A stretch of DNA of 32,210 nt, taken from NCBI GenBank assembly GCA_049509915.1, contig JBEKZL010000083.1, positions 1 through 32,210 on the forward strand, in the 5' to 3' direction. Origin of the DNA: JBEKYD01 sp049509915 (GTDB lineage Bacteria; Acidobacteriota; Terriglobia; Bryobacterales; Bryobacteraceae). The notes beneath the pieces are model-generated. The model was not told the origin of the DNA and ran no database searches. It saw nothing but the letters and a program-made list of their open reading frames with translations. Below are positions 21,791 through 30,739 of the stretch, one piece after another. A program made the position numbers and the translations under genes. Every line of letters begins with the position of its first letter. Positions within the stretch are counted from its first letter, which is position 1.

Positions 21791-22480
21791 ATGCCAAAAA
21801 AAGCCCATTTGTCCTGCATCTGACCCCAGAAGAACGCGGCGAACTGGAATCTGTCTCCCGTCGATATACGTCACCGTATTGTGATGTGGTTCGCGCCAGA
21901 ATCATTCTCATGGCTGCCGAGGAGCTTCCCAACGACGTTATCGCCGCTCGTCTCGACACGCCGCGTCAGATCGTGAGTAAGTGGCGCAAACGGTTCGCTC
22001 TTGCCCGCCTACCCGGCCTCGGGGGTCAACCCCGAGGCGGGCGTGAGGCCCGCTTTTCCCCCCAGCCTCGTCATTCGCGTCAAAGCCCTCGCCTGTGAGT
22101 TGCCGCATCGCCTGGGTTTACCTTTGTCCAGGCTTTCCATAGAAGACATACGGCGCGAGGTGCTGGAACAAGGATGGGTCGCCGACATCAGTGGTGCCAC
22201 GATTTGGCGATGGCTCAGCCGCGACGCCGTCTGCCCCTGGCGTCATCGGACCTGGATCTTTCCGCGTGATCCCCGCTTCGCTGAAAAAGCCGGCCCGATC
22301 CTGGATCTGTACCAAGGCCACTGGGAAGGCCGGCCCCTCGGTTCCGACGATTTTGTGATCTCCGCCGATGAGAAGACTAGCATTCAGGCCCGCCGGCGCA
22401 TCCATGCGTCGCGGCCGCCTGCTCCAGCCCACCCCGCGCTCGTGGAACACGAGTACGAACGACTGGGTGCGTGGGCTTCC
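21791..22480 (+). pseudogene. IS630-family transposase, frameshifted and truncated
   Basis: From ATG 21791 the first codons give MPKK; one frame change at a run of seven A (21795-21801) is needed to continue as SPFVLHLTPEERGELESVSR and VVRARIILMAAEELPNDVIA with a Psq-like HTH (DTPRQIVSKWRKRFALARLP). A second change at TTTTCCCCCC (near 22055) leads to PSLVIRVKALACELPHRLGL, DISGATIWRWLSRDAVCPW and the catalytic block ISADEKTSIQARRRIHA. Similarity ends after VEHEYERLGAW near 22475, before the last catalytic acid. Both indels are in homopolymers, so slippage or sequence error is possible, but the truncation alone inactivates it. No inverted ends were found. Confidence 0.82.
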
Positions 22481-22484
22481 CGAA

Positions 22485-23021
22485 TATGCAGAGTCGCTTC
22501 CTGGCTTCGTAGTCACCGAGCGTCAGTTTCAGCAGTTCGCCGCGCCGCATTCCGGTGGTGAACAGGAGGACGATCGCAAGCCGAGTCAGTTCCGGGCGAA
22601 GCGGCGAAGCCGGGTTCCGTTTCAAGTGCGCAGCCGCACTGAGCAGTTTCCCTACCTGAGGCGCGGAGAATATGTATGGCTTGAGCCGTTGATGGTAGGG
22701 CGGAAAGAAACTGGGGTCTGGAACGAAGCACTTCGGTTCGGTCCGGCGGCGATACAAGCAGAAGCTCCGGACCTCCAGCATGCGAACTCGTCGAACCCCC
22801 GAAGTAACGTGTTCGTGAGTGTGACACCACGCCTGAAACACGGCAGCATTCAGGTCCGAGTACTTTGCTTTTTGGTCACAGAGGAACCGATCCACGGATT
22901 GCAGCGTGCGGGCTGGAAGATCGAAACGCCGCCCCCAAGCCCGCTTCAGATCCACATACCGAGCGAAGGAGGGCGCCAAGCGAGACGAAAACACCGGGGT
23001 GAACGACGAAATTCCTTTCAT
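22485..23021 (-). pseudogene. Tyrosine recombinase (RIT-like, second of pair), truncated
   Basis: Begins at ATG 23021, overlapping the stop of the upstream recombinase by ATGA. The N-terminal domain (SSRLAPSFARYVDLKRAWGR, LQSVDRFLCDQKAKYSDLNA) and the start of the catalytic domain (FTTGMRRGELLKLTLGDYEA, with the first arginine) are present. Similarity stops at about 22485, where IS630 sequence begins, so the HxxR and tyrosine are lost. The sequence style (PDPSFFPPYHQRLKPYIFSA) resembles members of recombinase-in-trio elements. The reading frame runs on to 22377 only through IS sequence. Confidence 0.75.
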
Positions 23022-23719
23022 CCCCGCCCCTCCTTTCCGGTGCGCATGCTCGGAACCGCGAGAGCCACCTCACGCAGATCCCCAGTGGCCAATCGCAGGT
23101 ACATGCACGTGGCCTCTGCGGTACGATGCCCGAGGATGTCGCCGATGGTCTTAAGAGGAGTTCCATTTTTGAGGAGACGCAGGGCGTACGCGTGGCGCAT
23201 GCAATGTGGGCCTTGGTAGGAGACGCTGAGCCCGCTTTTGCGGACCAGCGCTTGAAAGGCCTCCGTGACAGCGGTCGGTTTCAGCACGCCGATGGGAGCG
23301 CGCATTCGCAGGAAGACTCTCCGATGTGGTGCCGGTGGTGGCGTTTTTTTCAGATGCTTCACCAGCGCGGACAGGACCTCATTGGTGAGCGGCAGTTCCA
23401 AAGCAGAGGAGGTCTTGCGCTGGTGGATTCGCAGGATGCCTTGTCTCCAATGGATGTCGTCGAGGGTGATGGCGACCACCTCGCTGGCGCGCAATCCGTA
23501 GGTGGCGATCAACAGGAACATCGCGTAGTCACGCAGGCCCATGGGCGATGCCTTGTCCACGGATTGCAAAAGTGTGCGAACTGTTTCCCACGGTAGGGCG
23601 CGAGGGAGTCGCTCCAGGCGGTACAGCCGCGGCGTATCAATCTGCCCATCCAGCCCGGTGGGAGCTCGCCTAAGCCGTCGATGCTGTAGTAGAGCCGAGG
23701 CCGAGCCGATAGTTTCCAA
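23018..23719 (-). pseudogene. Tyrosine recombinase (RIT-like, first of pair), N-terminus lost
   Basis: The catalytic domain is complete: arginine in ATYGLRASEVVAITL, lysine in HQRKTSSALELPL, HxxR in PHCMRHAYALRLL, and histidine and tyrosine in LGHRTAEATCMYLRL. The first part after ATG 23719 (METIGSASALLQ) has no core-binding domain; family-like sequence starts only at GLDGQIDTPRLYRLERLPR, and the 100 or more residues expected before that are missing. It is thus 5'-truncated, though a 233-residue protein could be made. Overlap with a second recombinase gene is the typical RIT layout; a third gene was not found. Confidence 0.65.
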
Positions 23720-23841
23720 CCTGATCTAGGGTAGGTCAATATGAACGAACCCGATACTTCCTTCAGCGCCCGCGGCCAACGTACATTAGCGGGAACTTGA
23801 TTGTCAGGCACCGCTCGAAGCGGCGTATTAAGATAGCCTGC

Positions 23842-24981
23842 GTGGACCCCATCCTCCGTCACATCCGGCGCCAGCGGGAAGCTTACATCGCCCTCCTGGC
23901 CTCACTGGTGGAAGTAGAGTCGCCCTCGGGCGATGCCGCCGCGGTCGGCCGTTTCGTGGAACTCGTCTCCGATACGGTGGCCCCGCTGGGCCGGGTTCGC
24001 AAGCACCCCGGCGGCACGTTCGGCCCGCACCTGACTTGTGAGGTTCATTTGCCCGGGCGCCGCAAGAACGGACAGGTGCTGGTGCTGGGGCACAGCGATA
24101 CGGTCTGGCCGCTGGGCACGCTGCCGAGGATGCCGTTTCGCCGCTCCCGCAGCCGGCTGTCGGGGCCGGGCGTGCTCGATATGAAAGCCGGCATCGCATC
24201 GTTCGTCTTTGCCGTCCGCGCTCTGGCCGAACTGGAAATTCCAGTGTCTTCGCGCATCTTGCTGCAGCTCAATTCGGACGAAGAGGTGGGCAGTCCCACG
24301 TCTCGCGCCCTTACCGAATCGAACGCCCGCGCGAGCCGCGCCGTGTTGGTTCTGGAGCCCGGCACCGGCTTGTCCGGCCAACTCAAGACCGCGCGCAAAG
24401 GCGTGGGCGTGTTCACTGTCGTTGTGCATGGCAAGGCCGCGCACGCGGGCGTCGATTTCTCGGTCGGCGCCAGCGCCATATTGGAACTGGCGCGCCAGAT
24501 CGAGCGTATCGCCGGCTTCACTAATCTGGCGCGCGGCATCACCGTCAATCCCGGCGTGATTGCCGGCGGAACGCGCTCCAACGTAATTGCCGAATCCGCG
24601 CGCGCCGAAGTCGACGTGCGCGTGCCGCGCCTTGGCGACGCCGCTTCGCTCGAGCGCAAGTTCCACCGTCTCGCGGCTTTCGACAAACGCTGCCGCATCG
24701 AACTCGGCGGCGGCTTGAACCGTCCCCCCATGGAGCGCACGCCGGGCACCGTGCGCCTGTTTCGACTGGCGCAAAAGCTGGGGTCCGAATTGGGAGTGAG
24801 GGTGGAGGAGTCGCACACCGGCGGCGGCTCCGACGGCAACTTCACGGCGGCGTTGGGGGTCCCGACCTTGGACGGTCTCGGAGCGGCTGGCGAGGGTGCG
24901 CACGCCGCCAACGAAAGCGTCCTGATTAACCGCATCGCGGACCGCACCGCCCTGCTCGCCAAACTCCTGGCTGGCGTTTGA
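23842..24981 (+). CDS. M20 family zinc metallopeptidase, carboxypeptidase G2-like
   Basis: About 379 residues from GTG 23842 (VDPILRHIRRQREAYIALLA); a TTG at 23797 would add 15 basic residues. M20 motifs in order: LGHSDTVWPLG (first zinc histidine and its aspartate), GPGVLDMKAG (bridging aspartate), LNSDEEVGS (catalytic and zinc glutamates), LEPGTGLSGQ, the dimerisation-domain KTARKGVGVF and GKAAHAGVDF, then HTGGGSDGNFTAALGVPTLD and EGAHAANESV with the last zinc histidine. The order and sequence are those of glutamate carboxypeptidase (CPG2-like) enzymes that remove C-terminal acidic residues from peptides or folates. No signal peptide is seen, so it is probably cytoplasmic. It is a single gene with no operon partner. 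Confidence 0.9.
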   Translation: MDPILRHIRRQREAYIALLASLVEVESPSGDAAAVGRFVELVSDTVAPLGRVRKHPGGTFGPHLTCEVHLPGRRKNGQVLVLGHSDTVWPLGTLPRMPFRRSRSRLSGPGVLDMKAGIASFVFAVRALAELEIPVSSRILLQLNSDEEVGSPTSRALTESNARASRAVLVLEPGTGLSGQLKTARKGVGVFTVVVHGKAAHAGVDFSVGASAILELARQIERIAGFTNLARGITVNPGVIAGGTRSNVIAESARAEVDVRVPRLGDAASLERKFHRLAAFDKRCRIELGGGLNRPPMERTPGTVRLFRLAQKLGSELGVRVEESHTGGGSDGNFTAALGVPTLDGLGAAGEGAHAANESVLINRIADRTALLAKLLAGV

Positions 24982-25077
24982 GTTGCCGGCGCCGGCCGGG
25001 CAGCATTTCTGAACCCCTTAAATGAGGGTATTGGCAACCACGATAAAGTGGTGCTAAACTCCGTTTAGGAGTTGCTT

Positions 25078-25422
25078 ATGGTTAAGAAAATTGTCCTGAT
25101 CTTTGCCGTCCTGACGATCGCAGTGTCGGTCGCGGGAACTCTGCCCACCGGGCATTCCAATTACAAGATCACCCTATTTCGGGCCGCCGTGCTCAATGGC
25201 ACCGAATTCAGAGCGGGCGACTGCGTCCTCAGCCTCGACATGGTGGATTCCAAAGCCACCCTCACGCAGGGCAAGGTGTCGGTCGTCGTACCGGCCAAAA
25301 TCGAAAGCGCGGACCAGAAATTCGATATCACCGCGGTGCGATTGACGCGCGATGGAGATAAACAGAACATCAGCGAAATCGAAGTCGGCGGCACCAAGAC
25401 TAAAGTTACGCTGAATCCGTAA
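25078..25422 (+). CDS. Small exported protein, unknown
   Basis: A 114-residue protein with a signal peptide (MVKKIVLIFAVLTIAVSVAG, cleavage near residue 20) and a small beta-rich mature part (YKITLFRAAVLNGTEFRAGD, SVVVPAKIE, ISEIEVGGTKTKVTLNP). A good ribosome site (AGGAG, 7 nt before) supports the ATG at 25078. Short exported proteins of this shape are common in Acidobacteriota; none has a function I can name. Confidence 0.8.
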   Translation: MVKKIVLIFAVLTIAVSVAGTLPTGHSNYKITLFRAAVLNGTEFRAGDCVLSLDMVDSKATLTQGKVSVVVPAKIESADQKFDITAVRLTRDGDKQNISEIEVGGTKTKVTLNP

Positions 25423-25926
25423 GAGTAGCGAATCGCCATGCCCTCCATGGCGAATGAAGATTGCCTCAGGGGCTCATGCTCGGGGGCCGGGGCAAATCCG
25501 GTCCTCGAGCCGGCCTAATGCCATTTCTCGATTCTGATTCCCCGCTTCCCAGATACAGCCCCACCGTGAGCAATCGCGCTAGGGCTGCGACCGCCTGAAA
25601 AGGTTCTAATAGTGAGGATTCTGCAAAAGTTGAGTGTTCGGTCTGGTGATCTGTCCCACCAATTTAGGCCGTAAATCGCTGACCTTCAGCCTATAAGTCT
25701 TTTAGAATGCGCGCGGGGCGACTGCAATATTCGTGGCTGCTAACCGAAATGTCTTTAGGCCTGGCGCGGATCATGTGCGGTTTACGCGCCACGGGAATTG
25801 GGTGGCCGGGGTCAACTTGACGTATCACGCCCGTTGCTGACTTCACCGGCCAATCATGATGCCCGCTTTGGATCTAACCTTCGCAGTGCGTGCGAGTTAC
25901 GAGTGCGTGCACAGATTGGAACCGGT

Positions 25927-26018
25927 GAAGTCGTTAAATACCGGCCAATCCGTTTGATTCTAAATCGCTTACGCTGAAAGCAGCAGACCAAACGGACTGG
26001 CCGGTATTTAAGGACTTC
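25927..26018. repeat. 30-bp inverted repeat (MITE- or REP-like)
   Basis: Left arm 25927-25956 (gaagtcgttaaataccggcc...) and right arm 25989-26018 (...ggccggtatttaaggacttc) match at 28 of 30 positions with 32 bp between. It can form a long hairpin. It ends about 110 bp before the kinase gene. Confidence 0.7.
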
Positions 26019-26106
26019 TGGCTCGCTTCGAGAAATTAGCCGAGGTGTCGGGTGCATGATGTTTCCGGAAGCGCCATGATTCGCTCCCGATTTGAGTTCT
26101 CGCACG

Positions 26107-26112
26107 ATATAA
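26107..26112 (+). promoter_or_regulatory. Possible -10 element of the kinase gene
   Basis: A perfect TATAAT lies 14 nt before the ATG at 26127, giving a predicted leader of only a few bases. No convincing -35 was found, so this is tentative. Confidence 0.35.
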
Positions 26113-26126
26113 TCGTGAAACGCTCG

Positions 26127-28976
26127 ATGCTTTTGACTCCCGGTATCCGTCTGGGCCCGTATGAGATCCTTGCTTCCATTGGTGCCGGAGGCATGGGTGA
26201 GGTGTACAAGGCTCGTGACACGCGGCTCGATCGCTTCGTGGCCATCAAACTGATGCTTCCGCCGGCGGGGGATGACAGGGAGCGGATCAACCGTTTCATG
26301 GTGGAAGCGCGGTCGGCGGGCGCGCTCAATCATCCGAACATCGTCGCCATCTACGACATTGGGATGCACGAAGGTGCGCCATACATCGTCTCGGAACTAC
26401 TCGAAGGTGGGGGCCTGCGGGCGCGGATGGACCGTGGGAGGCTGAGCCTGGCAGAGGTTCTGGTCTTCGCGCGGCAGACAGCGGAGGGGATGGCGGCAGC
26501 GCACGCGCGCGGCATCACGCATCGCGACATCAAGCCAGAGAACCTGTTCATCACAAATGACGGCCGACTTAAAGTGCTGGATTTCGGCCTGGCTCAAATG
26601 CAGAACCGCGGACGGTCGGCACGCGAAGAGAGTGCGACTCTGACTCAGGTCACCACGGCAGGCTCGATCATGGGAACCGTGAGTTACATGTCGCCCGAGC
26701 AAGCGGAAGGAAGGCCTGTCAGCGCGGCCTCAGACGTTTTCTCGTTCGGCGTCGTGCTTTACGAGATGCTTTGCGGCAGGCGCCCGTTTGACGGCGACAC
26801 CAGCATTTCAGTGATCACGGCGATTTTGCGCGATCCGGCGCCGCTGAACGCGCTGGGCAGCGATGTTCCGCCCGAGTTGCGGCGCGTAGTGAGTCGCTGC
26901 CTGGAGAAGGATCCTCAGCGGCGGTACGCGTCAGGCGTTGAATTGCTGGAGGATCTGCGAACTGCGCCGGAAGTTCCCGTGAGCCGGCCGCTTTGGACAA
27001 AACGGTGGGCTGCCGGCGCCGCGGTTGCGATTCTGATGGCCGGAGGAGCGTGGTGGTGGCACGAACAATCGGGCGTGCGCTGGGCACGAAATGAGGCCCT
27101 ACCCGAGATCGAACGGTTGAACGAGGCTCTCCACTGGTACAAAGCGCTGCGACTACTGCGGGAAGCGGAGCGCTACATCCCGAACGATCCGGATCTCCGG
27201 CGCCTCAAGGGCTTCATCGCCATGCCCGTGAATCTCCGGTCCGATCCACCAGGGGCTCTGGTCTCCATGCAAGAGTACTCCGCGCCCGGCAGTTCCTGGG
27301 AAGACCTCGGCAAGACACCGGTCGAGAACGCAACGGTTCCCCTCGGCATGGTCCGCATCCGCCTGGTTCATCCGGAATCAGAGCCGCTCGAGATCGGCTG
27401 GAACGCGGTTGCAAGCCGGACGTTGAATGTGCAGCTTGTGCCGAAATCGCGCGCGCCGGATGGGATGGTGCTGGTTGCTGAGGCCAATGGCGACGTCAAT
27501 GGCTCACGCACGAAATTGCCCGAATGGTGGCTCGACCGCTACGAGGTGACGAACCGGCAATTTAAGTCCTTCGTGGACCAGGGCGGCTATCAGAAGGTCG
27601 AATATTGGAAGCATCGGTTCTTGACCGGCGCAAAGGAGTTGACGTGTGAAGGGGCCATGAACCTTTTCCGCGATTCCACGGGCCGCTCCGGTCCTTCAAC
27701 GTGGGCGCTCGGAACCTATCCGGATGGTCAAGCGGACTATCCGGTGAGTGGCGTGAGCTGGTATGAAGCGGCGGCTTACGCGGAGTTCGCCGACAAGTCC
27801 CTGCCGACCGTGCATCACTGGCGGGCGGCAGCCGGCTTCACCGTGTTCTCCGACATCGCTGAAGCCAGCAACTTCTCCCATCAGGGCCCGGCCAGAGTTG
27901 GCGCTTACGCTGGGCTCGGGCCCTACGGGACTTTTGATATGGCGGGCAACGTGAAGGAATGGTGCTGGAACGAGGCGGGAACGAATCGGTTCGTCTTGGG
28001 CGGTGCTTGGAACGAACCCCAGTATCTTTTCCGGGAATACGATGCGCGCGATCCGATGGCCCGGGAGGCGAACTTCGGATTCCGCTGTGCCCGGTACATC
28101 AATGAGCCCCCGAAAGAGGTCTTTGAACCGATCGTCCGTAGCGAGCGGGATTACGGCCGGGAGAAGCCGGTGAGCGACGAGGCATTCGGGCTCTTCCAAA
28201 GTCTCTACTCCTATGACAATTCGGCCCTGGATGTGCAGGTCGAGTCAACGGAGGACTCGGCTTACTGGCGCCAGGAACGTGTGAGTTTTCTGGCCGCTTA
28301 TGGCGGCGAGCGCGTGCCCGCGGTTTGGTTCACCCCCCACAATGCGGCCCCACCATACCAGGTGGTGGTTTACCTGGCGAGTTCCATCGCGGTGGCCGAA
28401 CCCAGCAGCCGGAATCTGGAACCACTGTATATCGATATGCTCCTGCGCACCGGGCGAGCGGTTCTCTACCCAATCGTCAAGGGCACCTATGAGCGCCGGG
28501 TGGGAACCACTGGCTTAAACAGCGCGCGAGACCTGGTCATCCAGGAGTCCAAGGACATTCGCCGTTCGCTCGATTTCCTAGTAACCCGGGCGGATGCGGA
28601 TCGCGACCGGATCAGCTATCTCGGCTTCAGCCGCGGCGCCGCGCTGGCGCCCATGATGTTAGCCTTTGAGCCTCGGTTCAAGACCGCCGTCTTGATTGCC
28701 GGCGGGCTTCCGCTGAACCAACCGGCGCCGGAAGTGGACCCGTTGAACTTCCTGTCGCGTATCCACATTCCGGTGCTCATGGTGAACGGACGGAACGATT
28801 TCACTCGTCCGTACGCGACTGCGCAAGTGCCCATGCTCAAGTTCCTGGGTACGAGTGCGAAGGACAAGCATCTTGAAGTCTTCGATTCCGGCCATGCGCC
28901 GCCCGTCACCCCGACAGCCAAAGTGGTTCTGGAGTGGTTGGACCGGTACCTGGGCGCACCGAAGCTTAAGAATTGA
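26127..28976 (+). CDS. Ser/Thr kinase - FGE-like - alpha/beta hydrolase fusion protein
   Basis: A 949-residue membrane protein. Residues 11-280 are a PknB-type kinase with all key residues: GAGGMGEVY loop, K41 (VAIKL), HRDIKPEN with D134, DFG 152-154, SPE near 190. One membrane helix lies at about 293-311. A PEGA-like region (NLRSDPPGALVSMQEYSAPG) precedes an FGE/sulfatase-modifying domain (about 455-690: WWLDRYEVTNRQFKSFVDQG, YPVSGVSWYEAAAYAEF, FDMAGNVKEWCWNEAG, NFGFRCARY). The copper cysteines of active FGE are missing (FREYDARDP in their place), so it is likely a binding domain. Residues 700-945 form an alpha/beta hydrolase: GFSRGAALAP nucleophile elbow, VNGRNDFTRP acid, SGHAPP histidine. 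The ATG at 26127 fits the kinase N-terminus; an earlier start at 26052 is possible. Likely senses an outside signal; substrate unknown. Confidence 0.9.
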   Translation: MLLTPGIRLGPYEILASIGAGGMGEVYKARDTRLDRFVAIKLMLPPAGDDRERINRFMVEARSAGALNHPNIVAIYDIGMHEGAPYIVSELLEGGGLRARMDRGRLSLAEVLVFARQTAEGMAAAHARGITHRDIKPENLFITNDGRLKVLDFGLAQMQNRGRSAREESATLTQVTTAGSIMGTVSYMSPEQAEGRPVSAASDVFSFGVVLYEMLCGRRPFDGDTSISVITAILRDPAPLNALGSDVPPELRRVVSRCLEKDPQRRYASGVELLEDLRTAPEVPVSRPLWTKRWAAGAAVAILMAGGAWWWHEQSGVRWARNEALPEIERLNEALHWYKALRLLREAERYIPNDPDLRRLKGFIAMPVNLRSDPPGALVSMQEYSAPGSSWEDLGKTPVENATVPLGMVRIRLVHPESEPLEIGWNAVASRTLNVQLVPKSRAPDGMVLVAEANGDVNGSRTKLPEWWLDRYEVTNRQFKSFVDQGGYQKVEYWKHRFLTGAKELTCEGAMNLFRDSTGRSGPSTWALGTYPDGQADYPVSGVSWYEAAAYAEFADKSLPTVHHWRAAAGFTVFSDIAEASNFSHQGPARVGAYAGLGPYGTFDMAGNVKEWCWNEAGTNRFVLGGAWNEPQYLFREYDARDPMAREANFGFRCARYINEPPKEVFEPIVRSERDYGREKPVSDEAFGLFQSLYSYDNSALDVQVESTEDSAYWRQERVSFLAAYGGERVPAVWFTPHNAAPPYQVVVYLASSIAVAEPSSRNLEPLYIDMLLRTGRAVLYPIVKGTYERRVGTTGLNSARDLVIQESKDIRRSLDFLVTRADADRDRISYLGFSRGAALAPMMLAFEPRFKTAVLIAGGLPLNQPAPEVDPLNFLSRIHIPVLMVNGRNDFTRPYATAQVPMLKFLGTSAKDKHLEVFDSGHAPPVTPTAKVVLEWLDRYLGAPKLKN

Positions 28977-29518
28977 CTTTCGGGCCAGGCGATCGGAAAG
29001 CCGGTTTCCCGCGTTAGGATAATTCGTCCACCTCCAATGACACGCGAAGGGCTGCGGCTCCGAAATTCCGAGCGTATGGGTGGGCAACCCGGAAGTTGAC
29101 CCGATACGGCGTTCGAGGAGATGGCGTCGGGCCGGATGTGGAATCTTTCTACAGCGCGACACCATCTCCCCCAACCGGACTTCCGGGGCGCCTGGTGGGG
29201 AGAAAAGGATTTCGCGATAGGCAGCAACCCTTTTCAGTATCGGACCGCGTCTGACAGGACGTCCTCTTTTCCTTTCCGGCCGGGGTTCGTATGCCGGGCG
29301 CCCCGGGCAGGCTGGAGGCCTCGGACCGTATCGGTGCTCGCAATGGATGTATATTGAATCGGACTGGAAGATCAATGAGAAATGAGAAGGCCGGTTGCAA
29401 GCGGCGGGCTCGCGCTTCACGCGGGGCGAAATCCTTCGGGGTGCGCCTCGGGGAACAGACGGGAGTCTTGGCGCGCACGTGCCGAGTTACCTTGGCCGCC
29501 AGGACCAGGGGCCGGATT
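28977..29518. other. Gene-free stretch
   Basis: No convincing gene in about 540 bp. Open frames on both strands here are extensions or shadows of neighbours. A TATATT near 29349 is the only promoter-like element noticed. The frame of the following cytochrome is open from 29291 but codes for non-family sequence before 29519. Confidence 0.4.
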
Positions 29519-30739
29519 ATGAAACTCCTGCTTGCCGTTCTTAGCGTGCCAGCCGCGTGGGCGGCCGCCGACGATTGGAGCCTTCCCCGCAGCGCCGAAT
29601 CCTGCGGTGATTGCCACCGGACCGGGTTCGCGATCTGGAATAGCTCCCGGCACGCCCGTGCCCTCGACAGCCGCCTGTTTCGGGACACCATGCGGTTCAC
29701 CGGGCTCGACTACGGAGATGAGGCGGGCCGGTCCTGTCTCAGTTGCCACGCTCCGCTGGCGGGACCGGGCAACGATCCCGAGTTGAGGCTGAAGGCGACC
29801 TGGGAAGGTGTGACCTGCGATTACTGCCACTCGGTTCGAGAGGTCTCGCTGGCGGCGGCCAACGCCGTGGCCAAGCTCACGTTCAACGCGGAGAAGACGG
29901 GCCCCCCGTGGATGAAGCCGGACCCGCGTCAGCACGGTACCGCTTCGGTCGATGTGCTCGCGAAGTCCGAGTTCTGCGCGCTCTGCCACCAATACCAGAA
30001 TGCACTCGGCTTCCCTGTCATCACCACGTTTGCAGAGTGGGGAGCCAGCCGCTACGCGAAAGAAGGCCGTCAGTGCCAGAGTTGTCACATGTCGTCCGTA
30101 GCTCATGGCGACTTATCCAAACGCGTCGCAACTCAACCACTGGACAAGGAATGGCACGATAGCCACTGTGATTTCTGCCATGGAGTACACATCGGCGAGG
30201 ATGTCAAACGGCCGGCCCAGGCCGTTGCGGCAGCCAAGACCACTCCACCTCCCGACCGGCTCAGTTGGCACGGGTTGGAGGGCGGCTCTTCCGTCTCACG
30301 TCTGACCAAGGCGATCAGCGTGCAAATGACCGGCGCTCGTGAGGGCGGCAAGTTGAAGGTGAACGTGGAGGTGGCCAATACTGGTGCGGGCCATCATCTG
30401 CCGAGCGGGTCACCCATGCGGCAACTGATCCTGGAGGTCAACGCCGAAACGGACGGCGGCGCGCACTTTTCGGCGCAGCGCTCGTATTGCCGGACCTTTT
30501 CGGATCGGCATGCCAAACGCCTGGATCAGGAATACAAGGTCTTCGTCGAGGGCAACCAGATAATCGAGGACACCCGCCTGGCTCCCGATGAAAAGCGCAC
30601 GGAGACATTCCTGTTTGACGTCCCGCTGGGCGCAGCAACCATGGTCAACGCCACGTTGTGGTATTTCTACTCGCCGCTAGGGAAGACCGACAGCCAGATG
30701 CGCACCGCGGTTCTCTCGCTCAAGAGCCGTTTCCGATGA
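29519..30739 (+). CDS. Exported hexaheme cytochrome c (c554-like)
   Basis: A 406-residue protein with a signal peptide (MKLLLAVLSVPAAWAAADDW) and six CxxCH heme-binding motifs: CGDCH, CLSCH, CDYCH, CALCH, CQSCH and CDFCH, all in the first 225 or so residues. The spacing and the SRHARALDS and WEGVTCDYCH contexts resemble cytochrome c554-type multiheme proteins that carry electrons in the periplasm. The C-terminal half is heme-free and beta-rich (VNVEVANTGAGHHLPSGSPM, then FLFDVPLGAATMVNATLWY), probably a partner-binding or surface domain. ATG 29519 is chosen for its signal peptide; AGGGG lies 8 nt upstream. There are no neighbouring redox genes in the window, so its electron donor or acceptor is unknown. 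Confidence 0.9.
   Translation: MKLLLAVLSVPAAWAAADDWSLPRSAESCGDCHRTGFAIWNSSRHARALDSRLFRDTMRFTGLDYGDEAGRSCLSCHAPLAGPGNDPELRLKATWEGVTCDYCHSVREVSLAAANAVAKLTFNAEKTGPPWMKPDPRQHGTASVDVLAKSEFCALCHQYQNALGFPVITTFAEWGASRYAKEGRQCQSCHMSSVAHGDLSKRVATQPLDKEWHDSHCDFCHGVHIGEDVKRPAQAVAAAKTTPPPDRLSWHGLEGGSSVSRLTKAISVQMTGAREGGKLKVNVEVANTGAGHHLPSGSPMRQLILEVNAETDGGAHFSAQRSYCRTFSDRHAKRLDQEYKVFVEGNQIIEDTRLAPDEKRTETFLFDVPLGAATMVNATLWYFYSPLGKTDSQMRTAVLSLKSRFR

Larger units (their letters stand above)
25423..26126. other. Gene-free stretch with nested inverted repeats
   Basis: No supportable ORF in about 700 bp. It contains gacttcaccgg at 25843-25853 and its exact inverse ccggtgaagtc at 25922-25932, then a larger 30-bp inverted repeat (25927-26018). 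ccggccaatc occurs in both (25850 and 25941), suggesting copies of one small repeat family or the remains of a MITE-like element. Confidence 0.5.
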
